41,408 nucleotides of DNA from UBA1664 sp964531715 (GCA_964531715.1 CAZHEE010000010.1:1-41408); one strand, 5' to 3'; shown: positions 1-8,003, counted from the stretch's first letter. Notes: a model not told the origin generated them from the sequence alone. Translations and numbers: made by a program.

Positions 1-1
1 G

Positions 2-64
2 GGGATATCGGATGCGACCTATTATAAATGGCGTAAGGAGTATGGCGGCATGGGGGTTGACCAA
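2..64 (+). mobile_element. IS3-family OrfA transposase fragment
   Basis: The forward translation from base 2 reads GISDATYYKWRKEYGGM, the highly conserved end of the helix-turn-helix domain of IS3-family OrfA transposases. The match stops after about 20 residues, and the frame then runs through unrelated sequence, so only a scrap of the element is inside the window; the rest may lie to the left. The motif is seen directly, and the family assignment rests on the well-known consensus. Confidence 0.8.
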
Positions 65-67
65 TAC

Positions 68-118
68 GCCTTTTCCTTTATGCTCAATCTTGCCGATATA
101 AAGCTGGTTACGAAGGAT
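68..118 (-). mobile_element. Serine recombinase C-terminal fragment
   Basis: The reverse strand encodes ILRNQLYIGKIEHKGKG, bounded upstream by a stop codon. This resembles the recombinase-domain segment of large serine recombinases/resolvases, where a phrase like LRNPLYIGKIxHKGE is usual. Only 17 residues match, so this is a remnant, lying between pieces of two transposases. Confidence 0.5.
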
Positions 119-130
119 TTAGTCAGGCTT

Positions 131-217
131 TTATATTTGCATTGTCGATACATTGCCGCGTTGCACGGGAAGGTAAGGATGAAGCAGTTCATACTGCTCT
201 TGTGTGATGCTTTTCAT
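131..217 (-). pseudogene. IS5-type transposase N-terminal fragment
   Basis: A 28-codon reverse-strand reading frame begins MKSITQEQYELLHPYLPVQR and continues GNVS before diverging and stopping. This is the conserved N-terminus of a group of IS5-family transposases, which start with I.xEQYE.I.PYLPVQRGNV. The rest of the transposase is missing. A full element would be several hundred residues. Confidence 0.6.
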
Positions 218-268
218 ACATAAAAGCATACCACCTCTAACAAGCCCTAATAAAATCTCGCATATTTT

Positions 269-742
269 TTATTGAGAGCCAATATAGCCTTGGTCTCGTT
301 CCCAATAAGTATATTTAAATCTTGAGCCATCAGGATAAGTTACGTCGATATAGCGAGTTTTATCTATTTTTTTGTTTTCTTTATCACCCTTGTTATTTTC
401 TTTTTGAATGGTTGTTTTTGTTCGTCCAAGGTTTGCCTTTGCAAAACCTTTTTGACCGGTGCATCGGCTATAATCAGGCATCAGATGGGGGCTGCAAGGC
501 TTTTTAAATCCCATACCTAAGCGCTTTAAAAATGCTTTTTGCATTGGTTTACAATCTGATTGCTTGAATCCATCTGGTAGGCAAAGCCATATTCCGCATT
601 GTTTTTGATAATCAGAGTCACCATGTGTTGGATTAGAGCAACGTCCTCCTGCCTCTGCAGGTACAGAAACGGATAAAACCATGCCTAAACAAAAGGCAAA
701 ACCTAGAAAAAAATTTCGTAACATATTTTTATTGTAAAACAT
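269..742 (-). CDS. Secreted Cys-rich protein, TrbM/TraL-like (conjugation-associated)
   Basis: A 157-residue exported protein. It has a charged N-terminus, a hydrophobic stretch (about residues 7-25) and a likely cleavage site after PAEA. The mature part carries Cys pairs in the arrangement CGIWLCLPDGF...DCKPMQKAFLKRL...KPCSPHL...C, which resembles small periplasmic proteins of conjugation loci annotated TrbM or TraL. That match is from memory and moderate. The C-terminal third is lysine- and asparagine-rich and ends with YPDGSRFKYTYWERD. I chose the start at 742 because an AGGAAA site precedes it and the longer reading would run into fadN; the ATG at 724 is an alternative. It lies 16 bp downstream of the fadN-type gene on the same strand, so it is probably co-transcribed. 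It is more AT-rich than fadN, which fits acquisition. Confidence 0.5.
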   Translation of the reverse strand: MFYNKNMLRNFFLGFAFCLGMVLSVSVPAEAGGRCSNPTHGDSDYQKQCGIWLCLPDGFKQSDCKPMQKAFLKRLGMGFKKPCSPHLMPDYSRCTGQKGFAKANLGRTKTTIQKENNKGDKENKKIDKTRYIDVTYPDGSRFKYTYWERDQGYIGSQ

Positions 743-758
743 TCTGCTTAAGTTTTTC

Positions 759-3164
759 CTAATTTCTGAGCGGTTTTCCGGTCTCAAGCATGTGCTCAAT
801 TCTGAGCATCGTGCCTTCCTGTTCAACCAAAGTCATAAATTCTTTGAGTTCAAGCGCAAGCAAATCATTATCATTCATGGCTTTAGTCCAGTCGGCCTTA
901 TCACCGCCTGTCAGAACCCGCGCTAGAGCCGAAGATACCGTGACATCATAAGGCGTGGCCTTGCCCGATAGTTTGAGGTCAGACACTGCCAAATCCAATG
1001 CCATTTTCCCCGATGGCCCGGGCAGGCGGATATCATGCCGCTTTTTCGGCGCTTCATACCCTTCAACCAGTTCAAGTGCTTTTTGCTTTGCATCATACAG
1101 CAAGCGGTCACGATTCATCGTTATGCCGTCACTGTCACGAAAATAAATTCCCTTCGCCTCATGCCCCGATTTTGCGACTGTCGCTGTCCCGATAATCTCA
1201 AAAGCCTTGCGCACTGCACCCATCGGTGTTTTATCAGGTGAAAACCAGAGTGTATTCCCGCCTGTATGCTTCATGTATGTTTCGGCTTCTTTCTCCTGAT
1301 AGCGGAGCAGCAGTTCTTTACATCCGCCCCACCCGGGAATAAGCCCGACCCCGACCTCAACCAGCCCTGTATATGTCTCCGCGTGAAGTTGCACATGGTC
1401 GGAATGAAGCAGAATTTCACAGCCTCCGCCAAAGGCAAAACCACTCGGCGCGCTGACAACCGGGAAATCGGCATGCTTCAACGCCATATAGGCTTTCTGC
1501 CCGCCTGAAACCATCGACTCAATTTGAGGATACAGCCCGATATTCATCGCGAATATTGCCAGTCCTAAATTCGCTCCGACACTGAAATGCGAGCCTTCAT
1601 TATAAATCACGAGGGCTTTATAGTCGTTCTTTTCATCATTAATCAGCTTGATCGCCTGATCAATCGTTTCAAAAACTGTTTCATCAAGCGCATTCATTTT
1701 TCCCGTAAATTCAAGGCAAAGCGCACCATCACCAATATCCCAGAGCGAGGCAGAGGCGGCCTTACACACAGGCTTTGAGGTGAGCTTGACATCTTTGAGG
1801 AGGAGAACACCATCGCGCCTAATAATCGGATGATATGCCCCATTTGTTCCGTAATAATGTTGATGTCCATTTTCGATTTTATAAAAACTACCCTCGCCGA
1901 TTTGGGTCAGAATCGGCGGGACGTCCAGCCCTGCTTTCTCGATTTCACCTGCAAGCCATGCCGCTCCAAGCTGATCAATCATCTCGAACGGACCCATTTT
2001 CCAGTTACAGCCCATCTGCATTGCGCGGTCTATGTCATAGACCGTATCTGCAATTGCGGGCAAGAGTGATGCCGCGTATGCGAGTGTATGTATCATGACA
2101 TCATGCACGTATTCCCCACCGATATCATTCGTAGTCAGAACGGCCTTCATGCCTTTTTTGCCGGCCGTCACTGAGTCGAGTGATATTTTCTCGGCTTTTT
2201 TATAGGATTGGTCAGCGTTAAAGCCTTTCATACCTAGCTTAGCGGCTTGCTTTTCTTTCGTGCCTTTCGGTGCATCGGGGTTCAGGCGGTAAAACCCGCC
2301 CTTACCTTTGCGCCCTGTGTATCCTGCCGCAATCATCTCATCAATAAACTGTATATCTTTTGCAATATCCCTGTATGCGTCACCGTCGGGCAGTTCGGAT
2401 AGCAGGCTTTTTGACAAATACGGGATGAGGTCGACGCCGACAAGATCAATCAGGCCGAATACACCTGTCTTCGGCACACCGATCGGGCGGGAGAGGACGG
2501 CATCTGCAACCTCAATCGGAACATCTTTCTCAATCGCAACATTCAGTGCTTTTTGCATCCAGAATGTGAGAATACGATTAACAATAAAGCCGGGCGTATC
2601 ATGACAAGGCACAACGGTTTTCCCGAGCTGATAATCACAAAAATCGGTAATGGCCTCGACAACATCATTTTTGGTCTGTTCGCTTTTCACGAGTTCCAGC
2701 AATCGCATATAGCGCACTGGATTAAAGAAATGCGTAATCATGAAATGCTTCGCCATATCCTTATCCATGCCTTCAGCCAGCTTGGATAACGGGATGGTTG
2801 ACGTATTGGAGGAGACAATTGCGCCTTTTTTACGATGTTTGGCAATTTTCTGATAGGTGGCATGTTTAATCTCAACATTTTCAACCACAACCTCGATAAT
2901 CCAATCGCAAGTTGAAAGCTTATCAAGGTCATCTTCCAGATTCCCGCATTCAATCAGCTTAGCATTGCTTTTAAGCATAAAAGGCGCGGGATCGGTCTTG
3001 AGCATTTTCTGAACCGCTGTTTTTGCCGCAAAATTACGGTCATCCTCGCCTTCGCGAACGATATCAAGCAGGAGGACAGGCACACCCGCATTGCTGATTT
3101 GTGCTGCGATCCCGCTTCCCATGACACCTGCACCAATCACGGCAACTTTTTTGATTTCTGTCAT
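759..3164 (-). CDS. fadN: 3-hydroxyacyl-CoA dehydrogenase / enoyl-CoA hydratase fusion
   Basis: An 801-residue two-enzyme protein for the hydration and NAD-dependent oxidation steps of fatty-acid beta-oxidation. The N-terminus has the Rossmann motif VIGAGVMGSGIAAQ. The dehydrogenase signature ITHFFNPVRYMRLLELV and the segment TPGFIVNRIL follow. The C-terminal third is a crotonase domain, with FSVGANLG and FGGGCEILLHSD forming the oxyanion hole and GLIPGWGGCKELLLR after it. The order HAD first, hydratase last is that of FadN rather than E. coli FadB. ACAD and thiolase genes, frequent neighbours, are not adjacent; an acyl-CoA dehydrogenase lies 22 kb away. An AGGGGA-like ribosome site precedes the ATG. 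The gene is divergent from icmT and followed by the TrbM-like gene. Confidence 0.93.
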   Translation of the reverse strand: MTEIKKVAVIGAGVMGSGIAAQISNAGVPVLLLDIVREGEDDRNFAAKTAVQKMLKTDPAPFMLKSNAKLIECGNLEDDLDKLSTCDWIIEVVVENVEIKHATYQKIAKHRKKGAIVSSNTSTIPLSKLAEGMDKDMAKHFMITHFFNPVRYMRLLELVKSEQTKNDVVEAITDFCDYQLGKTVVPCHDTPGFIVNRILTFWMQKALNVAIEKDVPIEVADAVLSRPIGVPKTGVFGLIDLVGVDLIPYLSKSLLSELPDGDAYRDIAKDIQFIDEMIAAGYTGRKGKGGFYRLNPDAPKGTKEKQAAKLGMKGFNADQSYKKAEKISLDSVTAGKKGMKAVLTTNDIGGEYVHDVMIHTLAYAASLLPAIADTVYDIDRAMQMGCNWKMGPFEMIDQLGAAWLAGEIEKAGLDVPPILTQIGEGSFYKIENGHQHYYGTNGAYHPIIRRDGVLLLKDVKLTSKPVCKAASASLWDIGDGALCLEFTGKMNALDETVFETIDQAIKLINDEKNDYKALVIYNEGSHFSVGANLGLAIFAMNIGLYPQIESMVSGGQKAYMALKHADFPVVSAPSGFAFGGGCEILLHSDHVQLHAETYTGLVEVGVGLIPGWGGCKELLLRYQEKEAETYMKHTGGNTLWFSPDKTPMGAVRKAFEIIGTATVAKSGHEAKGIYFRDSDGITMNRDRLLYDAKQKALELVEGYEAPKKRHDIRLPGPSGKMALDLAVSDLKLSGKATPYDVTVSSALARVLTGGDKADWTKAMNDNDLLALELKEFMTLVEQEGTMLRIEHMLETGKPLRN

Positions 3165-3299
3165 CTGATGAACCGTTTCCCCTTAGAAATTCGTATTAAT
3201 GATAAATTTTACCATGTTTTTTGATGATGGTTTAACCTTTATTTTAATGTTAAAATGTTAGAGTAAAATAGCTAAAGAATATTTAAGGAAAACAGGCTT
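3165..3299. promoter_or_regulatory. Divergent intergenic region fadN / icmT
   Basis: This is 135 bp of AT-rich sequence between divergent start codons. It must hold promoters for both the fadN-type operon and the icmT-yggS-ubiH run. TTAACATTAAAAT-type stretches are present, but I cannot define a convincing -35/-10 pair. AAGGAAA lies about 9 bases before the icmT ATG. Confidence 0.4.
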
Positions 3300-3593
3300 A
3301 TGGCGATTGATTATGAAACCGAGATGGATTTCCACTGGCGAAACACGATGAAGCCCGTGCGCTTTTTCATGTTTGATGCGCGCGCGGCGATTTTTATCTT
3401 CCCCGTTTTATTTCGCATGTTTTCATGGTGGTCATGGGCGTTACTGTTTTTCATGCTCGCCTTTTTCTGGTTTTTAGAGCGCAAAGGCTTGGTTTTCAGC
3501 GCGGCTTTAAGAACTTTCAGGACATGGATCACAGGGCGTAAACGCCCGGCTTGGCTCTGGATACGGCAACGTAAATTTCATGATTACGGATAA
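3300..3593 (+). CDS. icmT: IcmT/TraK family type IVB secretion protein
   Basis: A 97-residue membrane protein matching the IcmT/TraK family of Dot/Icm (type IVB) secretion and IncI-type conjugation systems. Visible hallmarks in order are HWRNTMKPVRFFMFDARAA near residue 12, two hydrophobic segments (about 29-45 and 47-62) and ERKGLVFSAALRTFRTW. A basic tail containing GRKRPAW ends the protein. The length is normal for the family (about 85-100 residues). In Legionella, IcmT is an inner-membrane component needed for effector export and host exit. No other Dot/Icm gene is recognisable in the window, so this copy is isolated. It overlaps the next gene, yggS, by 14 bp, suggesting translational coupling. 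Family recognition is strong; function without the rest of the apparatus here is unknown. Confidence 0.88.
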   Translation: MAIDYETEMDFHWRNTMKPVRFFMFDARAAIFIFPVLFRMFSWWSWALLFFMLAFFWFLERKGLVFSAALRTFRTWITGRKRPAWLWIRQRKFHDYG

Positions 3594-4206
3594 TTTAAGG
3601 CGTGTTAAGCAAGATTTAGACGCCTATCCGAACGCTCAATTAATTGCTGTTTCCAAAAAGCAACATGATGAGAAAATAAATGCAATATTAAAGGCAGGGC
3701 ATCGCATTTTTGGCGAAAATCGTCTACAAGAAGCACAAAATAGATGGCCACCACGACTTAAGCTTTACCCTGACTTAGAACTCCATTTTATAGGCCCGAT
3801 ACAGCGTAATAAAGTAAAGGCGATTACTTCCTTTTTCGACTATATCCATACGCTTGACCGTGAAAAAATTGCACGAGAGATTATAAAATATAAGCCTGAC
3901 ATGCCATGCTTTATTCAGGTGAATATCGGTGACGAGCCTCAAAAGGCAGGGATTGCATGCGAAGACCTTGCTGATTTTCACGAATTTTGTACAAAAGACT
4001 TATCCATGAATATTTCGGGTCTAATGTGCTTACCACCACAGAATGAACCGCCCGAACACTATTTTCGAAAGCTTGCCACACAAGCGCAAACTCTCAATCT
4101 CAAACATCTCTCAATGGGGATGAGCCATGATTATCGCCTTGCCTTACGCCACGGCGCAACGCATATTAGGGTTGGAAGCGGATTATTCGGTGAGAGAGCG
4201 GTATAA
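3580..4206 (+). CDS. yggS: YggS/PLPBP family pyridoxal-phosphate homeostasis protein
   Basis: A 208-residue single-domain PLP-binding protein of the alanine-racemase-like fold (YggS/PROSC). The PLP lysine is in LIAVSKKQ (about residue 26). Other family marks are FGENRLQEAQ, LHFIGPIQRNK (usually HFIGxLQxNK), IQVNIGDEPQKAG, GLMCLPP and the end motif LSMGMSHDYRLALRHGATHIRVG...FG. The protein is thought to buffer the cellular PLP supply; it has no known catalytic activity. It is somewhat shorter than the usual 220-235 residues. The start overlaps the end of icmT, and the stop abuts the ATG of the following monooxygenase gene, so these genes are probably one transcript. Confidence 0.92.
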   Translation: MITDNLRRVKQDLDAYPNAQLIAVSKKQHDEKINAILKAGHRIFGENRLQEAQNRWPPRLKLYPDLELHFIGPIQRNKVKAITSFFDYIHTLDREKIAREIIKYKPDMPCFIQVNIGDEPQKAGIACEDLADFHEFCTKDLSMNISGLMCLPPQNEPPEHYFRKLATQAQTLNLKHLSMGMSHDYRLALRHGATHIRVGSGLFGERAV

Positions 4207-5421
4207 ATGACAGGTACAAATTTTGACATTATCATTATTGGCGGAGGCTTGGCAGGGCAGACCCAGGCGGTTTTACTCGGTCAGCAAGGTAAAACAGTCG
4301 CCTGCATTGACCGTTTAAGCCTTGAGCAACAGCAAGATCCTGATATTGACCGCCGTACGACCGCGATTTCATGGGGCTCGAAAAACCTCCTGACCCATGT
4401 CGGTATTTGGGATATGCTTGACCCAAAAGCCCAGAAAATAGAAAAAATATTGATTAAGGATGAGGATTCGCCCATCACGCTTGATTTTTTAGCGCAAGAT
4501 GTAGAGGCCGAAGCCTTTGGATGGATTGTTGATAATCACGATTTAAGAAACGCTCTACTGAAGGCCTTGCAGTCTCAAAAAACCGTTACTCATTTGACAG
4601 GGCAAACTGTTGCCTCTCTTAAAACGAGTGGCGAGAGCGCAACTATTACGCTACATAATGGCGATATTCTGACCGCGCAACTCCTCATCGGTGCAGATGG
4701 GCGGGGGAGCTTTACCCGTGAAGCCTTTGGCATTGGTCACTGGGAAAAAGATTACGACCAAACCGCGCTTGTTTGTTTAATCGAACATGAGAAAGCGCAT
4801 GACGGTCTGGCATTGGAACATTTTCGCGCTCAAGGCCCGTTTGCCGTTCTGCCTTTTACACAATCACAAAACGGACATAACCGCAGTGCGGTTGTCTGGA
4901 CAGTTGAGAAGGATGATGTTGCACGCTGGATGGCTTGCTCCGATGCTGTTTTCAACGCTGCCTTACAAGAGAGATGCGGCGATCTTTACGGGCAGATTAT
5001 AAGCCATAGTAAACGCGAAGCCTGGCCTCTCACTCTCAAAAAAGCCTATCGTTATACGGCAGAAAGAGCCGTCCTGATTGCCGAGGCGGCGCACGGCATT
5101 CACCCGATTGCAGGGCAAGGGCTTAATATGAGTATGCGCGATATTGCCATGCTGACCGAGCTTTTGGACGGGCAAGATAATTGCGGTAATGCCGCTATAT
5201 TGAAGCGTTATCAGGTCGCGAGGATGGGGGATAATCTGGGCATGGCGGTTGCAACAGATGTTTTAAACAGCCTGTTCGGGTTTGAGGTGAGCGGCATACG
5301 CGCCTTACGCCGCTTTGGGCTTCATGCCGTTTCACGTATCCCCTTTGCCAAGAAATTTTTCATGCGCCAGGCGATGGGCGCGACAGGAAATATGCCTGTC
5401 ATGATTAGACGTGCGGCTTAA
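4207..5421 (+). CDS. UbiH/UbiF/COQ6 family FAD-dependent hydroxylase
   Basis: A 404-residue flavoprotein monooxygenase of the ubiquinone-biosynthesis group, which hydroxylates the polyprenylated aromatic ring. The N-terminal FAD site is IIIGGGLAGQTQAVLLGQQG. The second signature is LIGADGRGSFTREAFG near residue 160, and the C-terminal FAD motif reads LIAEAAHGIHPIAGQGLNMSMRD. In most family members this begins GDAAH; here it is AEAAH, so the glycine and aspartate contacting FAD are replaced by Ala and Glu, a conservative but notable change. The rest of the motif (HPIAGQGLN) is intact, so the enzyme is probably active. The start codon follows the yggS stop immediately. Which ring position it hydroxylates cannot be told from sequence alone. 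Confidence 0.88.
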   Translation: MTGTNFDIIIIGGGLAGQTQAVLLGQQGKTVACIDRLSLEQQQDPDIDRRTTAISWGSKNLLTHVGIWDMLDPKAQKIEKILIKDEDSPITLDFLAQDVEAEAFGWIVDNHDLRNALLKALQSQKTVTHLTGQTVASLKTSGESATITLHNGDILTAQLLIGADGRGSFTREAFGIGHWEKDYDQTALVCLIEHEKAHDGLALEHFRAQGPFAVLPFTQSQNGHNRSAVVWTVEKDDVARWMACSDAVFNAALQERCGDLYGQIISHSKREAWPLTLKKAYRYTAERAVLIAEAAHGIHPIAGQGLNMSMRDIAMLTELLDGQDNCGNAAILKRYQVARMGDNLGMAVATDVLNSLFGFEVSGIRALRRFGLHAVSRIPFAKKFFMRQAMGATGNMPVMIRRAA

Positions 5422-5430
5422 TGACTGCCC

Positions 5431-6333
5431 ATGTTTCACCCTAAAACCGCCGCCCTTGTTGCCTTTATTATCTCATGCTTTCTGGTTGTAGGGAAAGCGG
5501 TTTTATGGATATTAAGCGGATCTTCAACTGTATTGGCATCGCTTGCGGACTCTCTCCAAGACTGCTTTTTATCGGCGACCGGCTTCCTTGCCCTGCGCTA
5601 TGCGATGCAGCCTGCGGATGCTGACCATCGCCATGGTCATGGCAAAATGGAGGCGATTGCCGCACTGGGGCAGGCGACATTTATCACGGTTTCAAGCCTT
5701 TATATCATTCTTGATTCCATCAGACGGTTTTCGCATGAAAAAACCATTGAGTTTCCTGCCTTAACCATCGGATTTATAATTGTTGCGATTATTCTCAATC
5801 TGGGGCTGATCATCTATCAAAATATGGTGATAAAACGATCTCAATCTTTAGTGATAGAGGCGGAAAGAGCGCATTATGCAGGCGATATCGGTATTCACGC
5901 AGGGGTTATTCTGGCCGTAATGGCCGATGTCTATTTGGGTTTAAGCTGGGCTGACCCTGCCATTGCAATCATCATTGCATTATGGCTTGCCCGCCTTGCC
6001 TACAGCATCGGAATAAAGGCCATTCATATGCTGATGGATCGTGAGCTTAGCGAGGATGAGCGCCAAGAGATTAAACAGATTATCCGCCGCACACCCGATG
6101 TTCTCGGGCTCCATGATTTACGCACCCATCGCCACGGGCAGGTGACAATGATTAGCTTTGATATCGAGATTGACCCATCAATCAGCTTCATCGACGCGCA
6201 TAACATCGCCAAACATGTTGAAGACAGGCTTCATAACCATTACCCTGACAGTGAGATTATGATTCACATGGATCCATGCGGTGACATAACGGACAGCCGT
6301 CATAGAAAGATTAAAAAGCATCATGTCCAATAA
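5431..6333 (+). CDS. Cation diffusion facilitator (FieF-like)
   Basis: A 300-residue inner-membrane metal/proton antiporter of the CDF family. It has about six membrane segments. The metal-site residues lie in SLADSLQD on TM2 and HYAGDIGIHAG on TM5. Between them is a His-rich loop DADHRHGHGKMEA, typical of Zn/Fe exporters. The C-terminal cytoplasmic domain (about residue 205 on) has LHDLRTHRHG and MIHMDPC, the usual dimerisation and metal-sensing fold. It starts 9 bp after the preceding hydroxylase and overlaps the glucokinase start by 11 bp. Substrate (Zn, Fe, Cd or Mn) cannot be assigned. Confidence 0.92.
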   Translation: MFHPKTAALVAFIISCFLVVGKAVLWILSGSSTVLASLADSLQDCFLSATGFLALRYAMQPADADHRHGHGKMEAIAALGQATFITVSSLYIILDSIRRFSHEKTIEFPALTIGFIIVAIILNLGLIIYQNMVIKRSQSLVIEAERAHYAGDIGIHAGVILAVMADVYLGLSWADPAIAIIIALWLARLAYSIGIKAIHMLMDRELSEDERQEIKQIIRRTPDVLGLHDLRTHRHGQVTMISFDIEIDPSISFIDAHNIAKHVEDRLHNHYPDSEIMIHMDPCGDITDSRHRKIKKHHVQ

Positions 6334-7264
6334 TAATACGCTCCTTTGCGATCTCGGCGGTACGCATGCCCGTTTCGCCCGTTTTGTCAAAAAAGGGGAG
6401 TATGACCATTTCAAAAAATATCGCCTCAACGATTTCTCATCATTCAGTGATATCATCCACAAGTATTATCAGGATGTTCATTTAAGCTTTACAGAAGTTC
6501 GTTTTGCGGTTGCACGCGCCGTTATTGACAGTCGCATCCATTATAAACGCCATGCCGGTGACCCTAACTATGAAATTGATTTTCAGGCTCTTTCTCGTGA
6601 ATTTGAATGGCGCAATTTGATACATCTCAACGACCTTGAAGCAGGCGCGCATGGGCTTAACCATCTTGATGAGAGCCAGACCGAGATTGTTATAAAGGCC
6701 ACGAACAAACCTTGGAGTGATAAAAAAATTTTGATTTCCGTCGGAACGGGAATTGGGCATAGCGGTATAAGCGGAAGTGAGATTTTGGAAACCCCTGGCG
6801 GGCATTGGTTGCCAATTACGGTCACGGAAGAGCAACGCAAAATTGAGACTTTCATTCGGCGGAAAAAGGATAAGAATTTCGCCCTTATCATGGAAGATTT
6901 TGTAAGCGGTCACGGGCTCAAAGCGATTGCCGAATATAGCTCCGGCTTTCCAAATGCGCAAACAAGTCCCGATGAATTTATGGAAGATTTGAAGACCAAT
7001 CCCGACGCAGTTCGGCTGTTTTTTGAATTCTTAGGTATCCATGCAAATACGATAACCGCATGTACCGGTTATTATGGCGGTGTTTATGTCACAGGCGGCG
7101 TTATTGATAATTTAATAAAACACGGATTGACTGACTGGCCTGCTTTTGAAGCTTTTTATCGCCCTAACATGGTACAATCCGTTGAATATCGCCTGAATGG
7201 CTGCGCCGTATTTCATGTCACAAATGATGAATTGCCGTTACTGGGTTTGACGATGTTGAACTAA
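6323..7264 (+). CDS. glk: Glucokinase (Glk family)
   Basis: A 313-residue sugar kinase of the ASKHA fold that phosphorylates glucose with ATP. The phosphate-1 motif is LLCDLGGTHARFARF at the N-terminus. ISVGTGIGHSG forms the phosphate-2 loop, ETPGGHWLP replaces the usual EGGH, and MEDFVSGHGL corresponds to ERVLSGPGL. GGVYVTGGVIDNL is the C-terminal adenosine motif. Length is normal (about 320). It overlaps the CDF gene by 11 bp, and its stop lies 3 bases before a strong terminator, so it closes the operon beginning at icmT. The middle motif is diverged, so specificity for glucose rather than another hexose is inferred. Confidence 0.88.
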   Translation: MSNNNTLLCDLGGTHARFARFVKKGEYDHFKKYRLNDFSSFSDIIHKYYQDVHLSFTEVRFAVARAVIDSRIHYKRHAGDPNYEIDFQALSREFEWRNLIHLNDLEAGAHGLNHLDESQTEIVIKATNKPWSDKKILISVGTGIGHSGISGSEILETPGGHWLPITVTEEQRKIETFIRRKKDKNFALIMEDFVSGHGLKAIAEYSSGFPNAQTSPDEFMEDLKTNPDAVRLFFEFLGIHANTITACTGYYGGVYVTGGVIDNLIKHGLTDWPAFEAFYRPNMVQSVEYRLNGCAVFHVTNDELPLLGLTMLN

Positions 7265-7267
7265 AAA

Positions 7268-7292
7268 ATGCCTCATAAAAAATATGAGGCAT
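7268..7292. terminator. Bidirectional intrinsic terminator (glk / rplQ)
   Basis: ATGCCTCATA and TATGAGGCAT form a perfect 10-bp stem around a 5-base loop. On the minus strand it is followed by six T residues, making a strong terminator for the rpoA operon. On the plus strand GGAATAATTTTT follows, so it can also stop transcription coming from glk. Confidence 0.88.
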
Positions 7293-7319
7293 GGAATAAT
7301 TTTTAGTTTTATAAAAAAT

Positions 7320-7991
7320 CTACTTTTTGCTTTTTGTCTGTGCTTCTTTCGATGGCTTCATCGGTTCAGCATTTTTCAATTCTTCGGGTTCAATTTCTTT
7401 CTTCGCAGGTGCTTTGGCTTTAGACGCGGCCTTTGTCTTTTTAGGTGTGTCTTTCACATCCTTTTCGGCCTCAACTTTTGCCTTAGGTGTTTTGGCTTTC
7501 GTGTCTTTTTTCGGCTCAATCGTTGTTTCATCAACAGCAGTTGACTCACCTGAACCAAAGGCTGCCATAGGATTTTCCATCTCTGCATCTTGATCAAACA
7601 TCGTTGGCCCTGAATCCTGCCCCTTGGCGGATTCGTCACGGTCAACCAGTTCAATCACGGCCATCGGCGCATTATCACCATAGCGGAAACCGGCCTTTAA
7701 AACGCGTGTATAGCCGCCTTGACGATCTTTATATCGGTCAGCGAGTGTATCAAACAATTTCTTTGTCTGTGTTTCATCACGCATCGTCGCAATCGCCTGA
7801 CGGCGGGATGACAATGTACCTTTTTTACCCAAAGTAATCAGCTTATCAACAAATGGCTTCAACTCTTTTGCCTTTGGCAAGGTCGTTACAATCTGTTCAT
7901 GCTTCACCAATGCCGCCGCCATGTTGGCAAACATGGCCTTGCGGTGAGATGATGTTCTGTTTAATTTGCGTCCTTTAATGGCGTGGCGCAT
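7320..7991 (-). CDS. rplQ: 50S ribosomal protein bL17, C-terminally extended
   Basis: Ribosomal protein L17 near the exit tunnel. The N-terminal 120 residues are the normal fold: MRHAIKGRKLNRTSSHRKAM, then the GYTRVLKAGFRYGDNAPMA segment near its end. The remaining 100 or so residues are low-complexity: first acidic (DQDAEMENPMAAFG), then alternating Lys, Ala and Glu. E. coli L17 is 127 residues; alphaproteobacterial forms often carry tails, but this one is long. Last gene of the rpsM-rpsK-rpoA-rplQ operon; its stop lies about 27 bases before the bidirectional terminator. Confidence 0.96.
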   Translation of the reverse strand: MRHAIKGRKLNRTSSHRKAMFANMAAALVKHEQIVTTLPKAKELKPFVDKLITLGKKGTLSSRRQAIATMRDETQTKKLFDTLADRYKDRQGGYTRVLKAGFRYGDNAPMAVIELVDRDESAKGQDSGPTMFDQDAEMENPMAAFGSGESTAVDETTIEPKKDTKAKTPKAKVEAEKDVKDTPKKTKAASKAKAPAKKEIEPEELKNAEPMKPSKEAQTKSKK

Positions 7992-8003
7992 AACTCTTAC
8001 TCC

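Larger units (their letters stand above)
1..268. other. Gene-free left edge made of mobile-element debris
   Basis: Apart from the three transposase or recombinase scraps, I see no intact gene here. The region ends at the stop codon of the secreted-protein gene that follows. The patchwork suggests repeated insertion and deletion at one site. Confidence 0.6.

Noticed and set aside
743..826. Longer N-terminus of the TrbM-like protein, reaching into fadN
   Set aside because: The extra residues overlap the fadN coding region in another frame. The ATG at 742 has a ribosome site and leads straight into a signal peptide.
7284..7593. Plus-strand hydrophobic open frames opposite rplQ
   Set aside because: They are the antisense of a lysine- and alanine-rich tail, which yields Phe/Leu-rich shadows.
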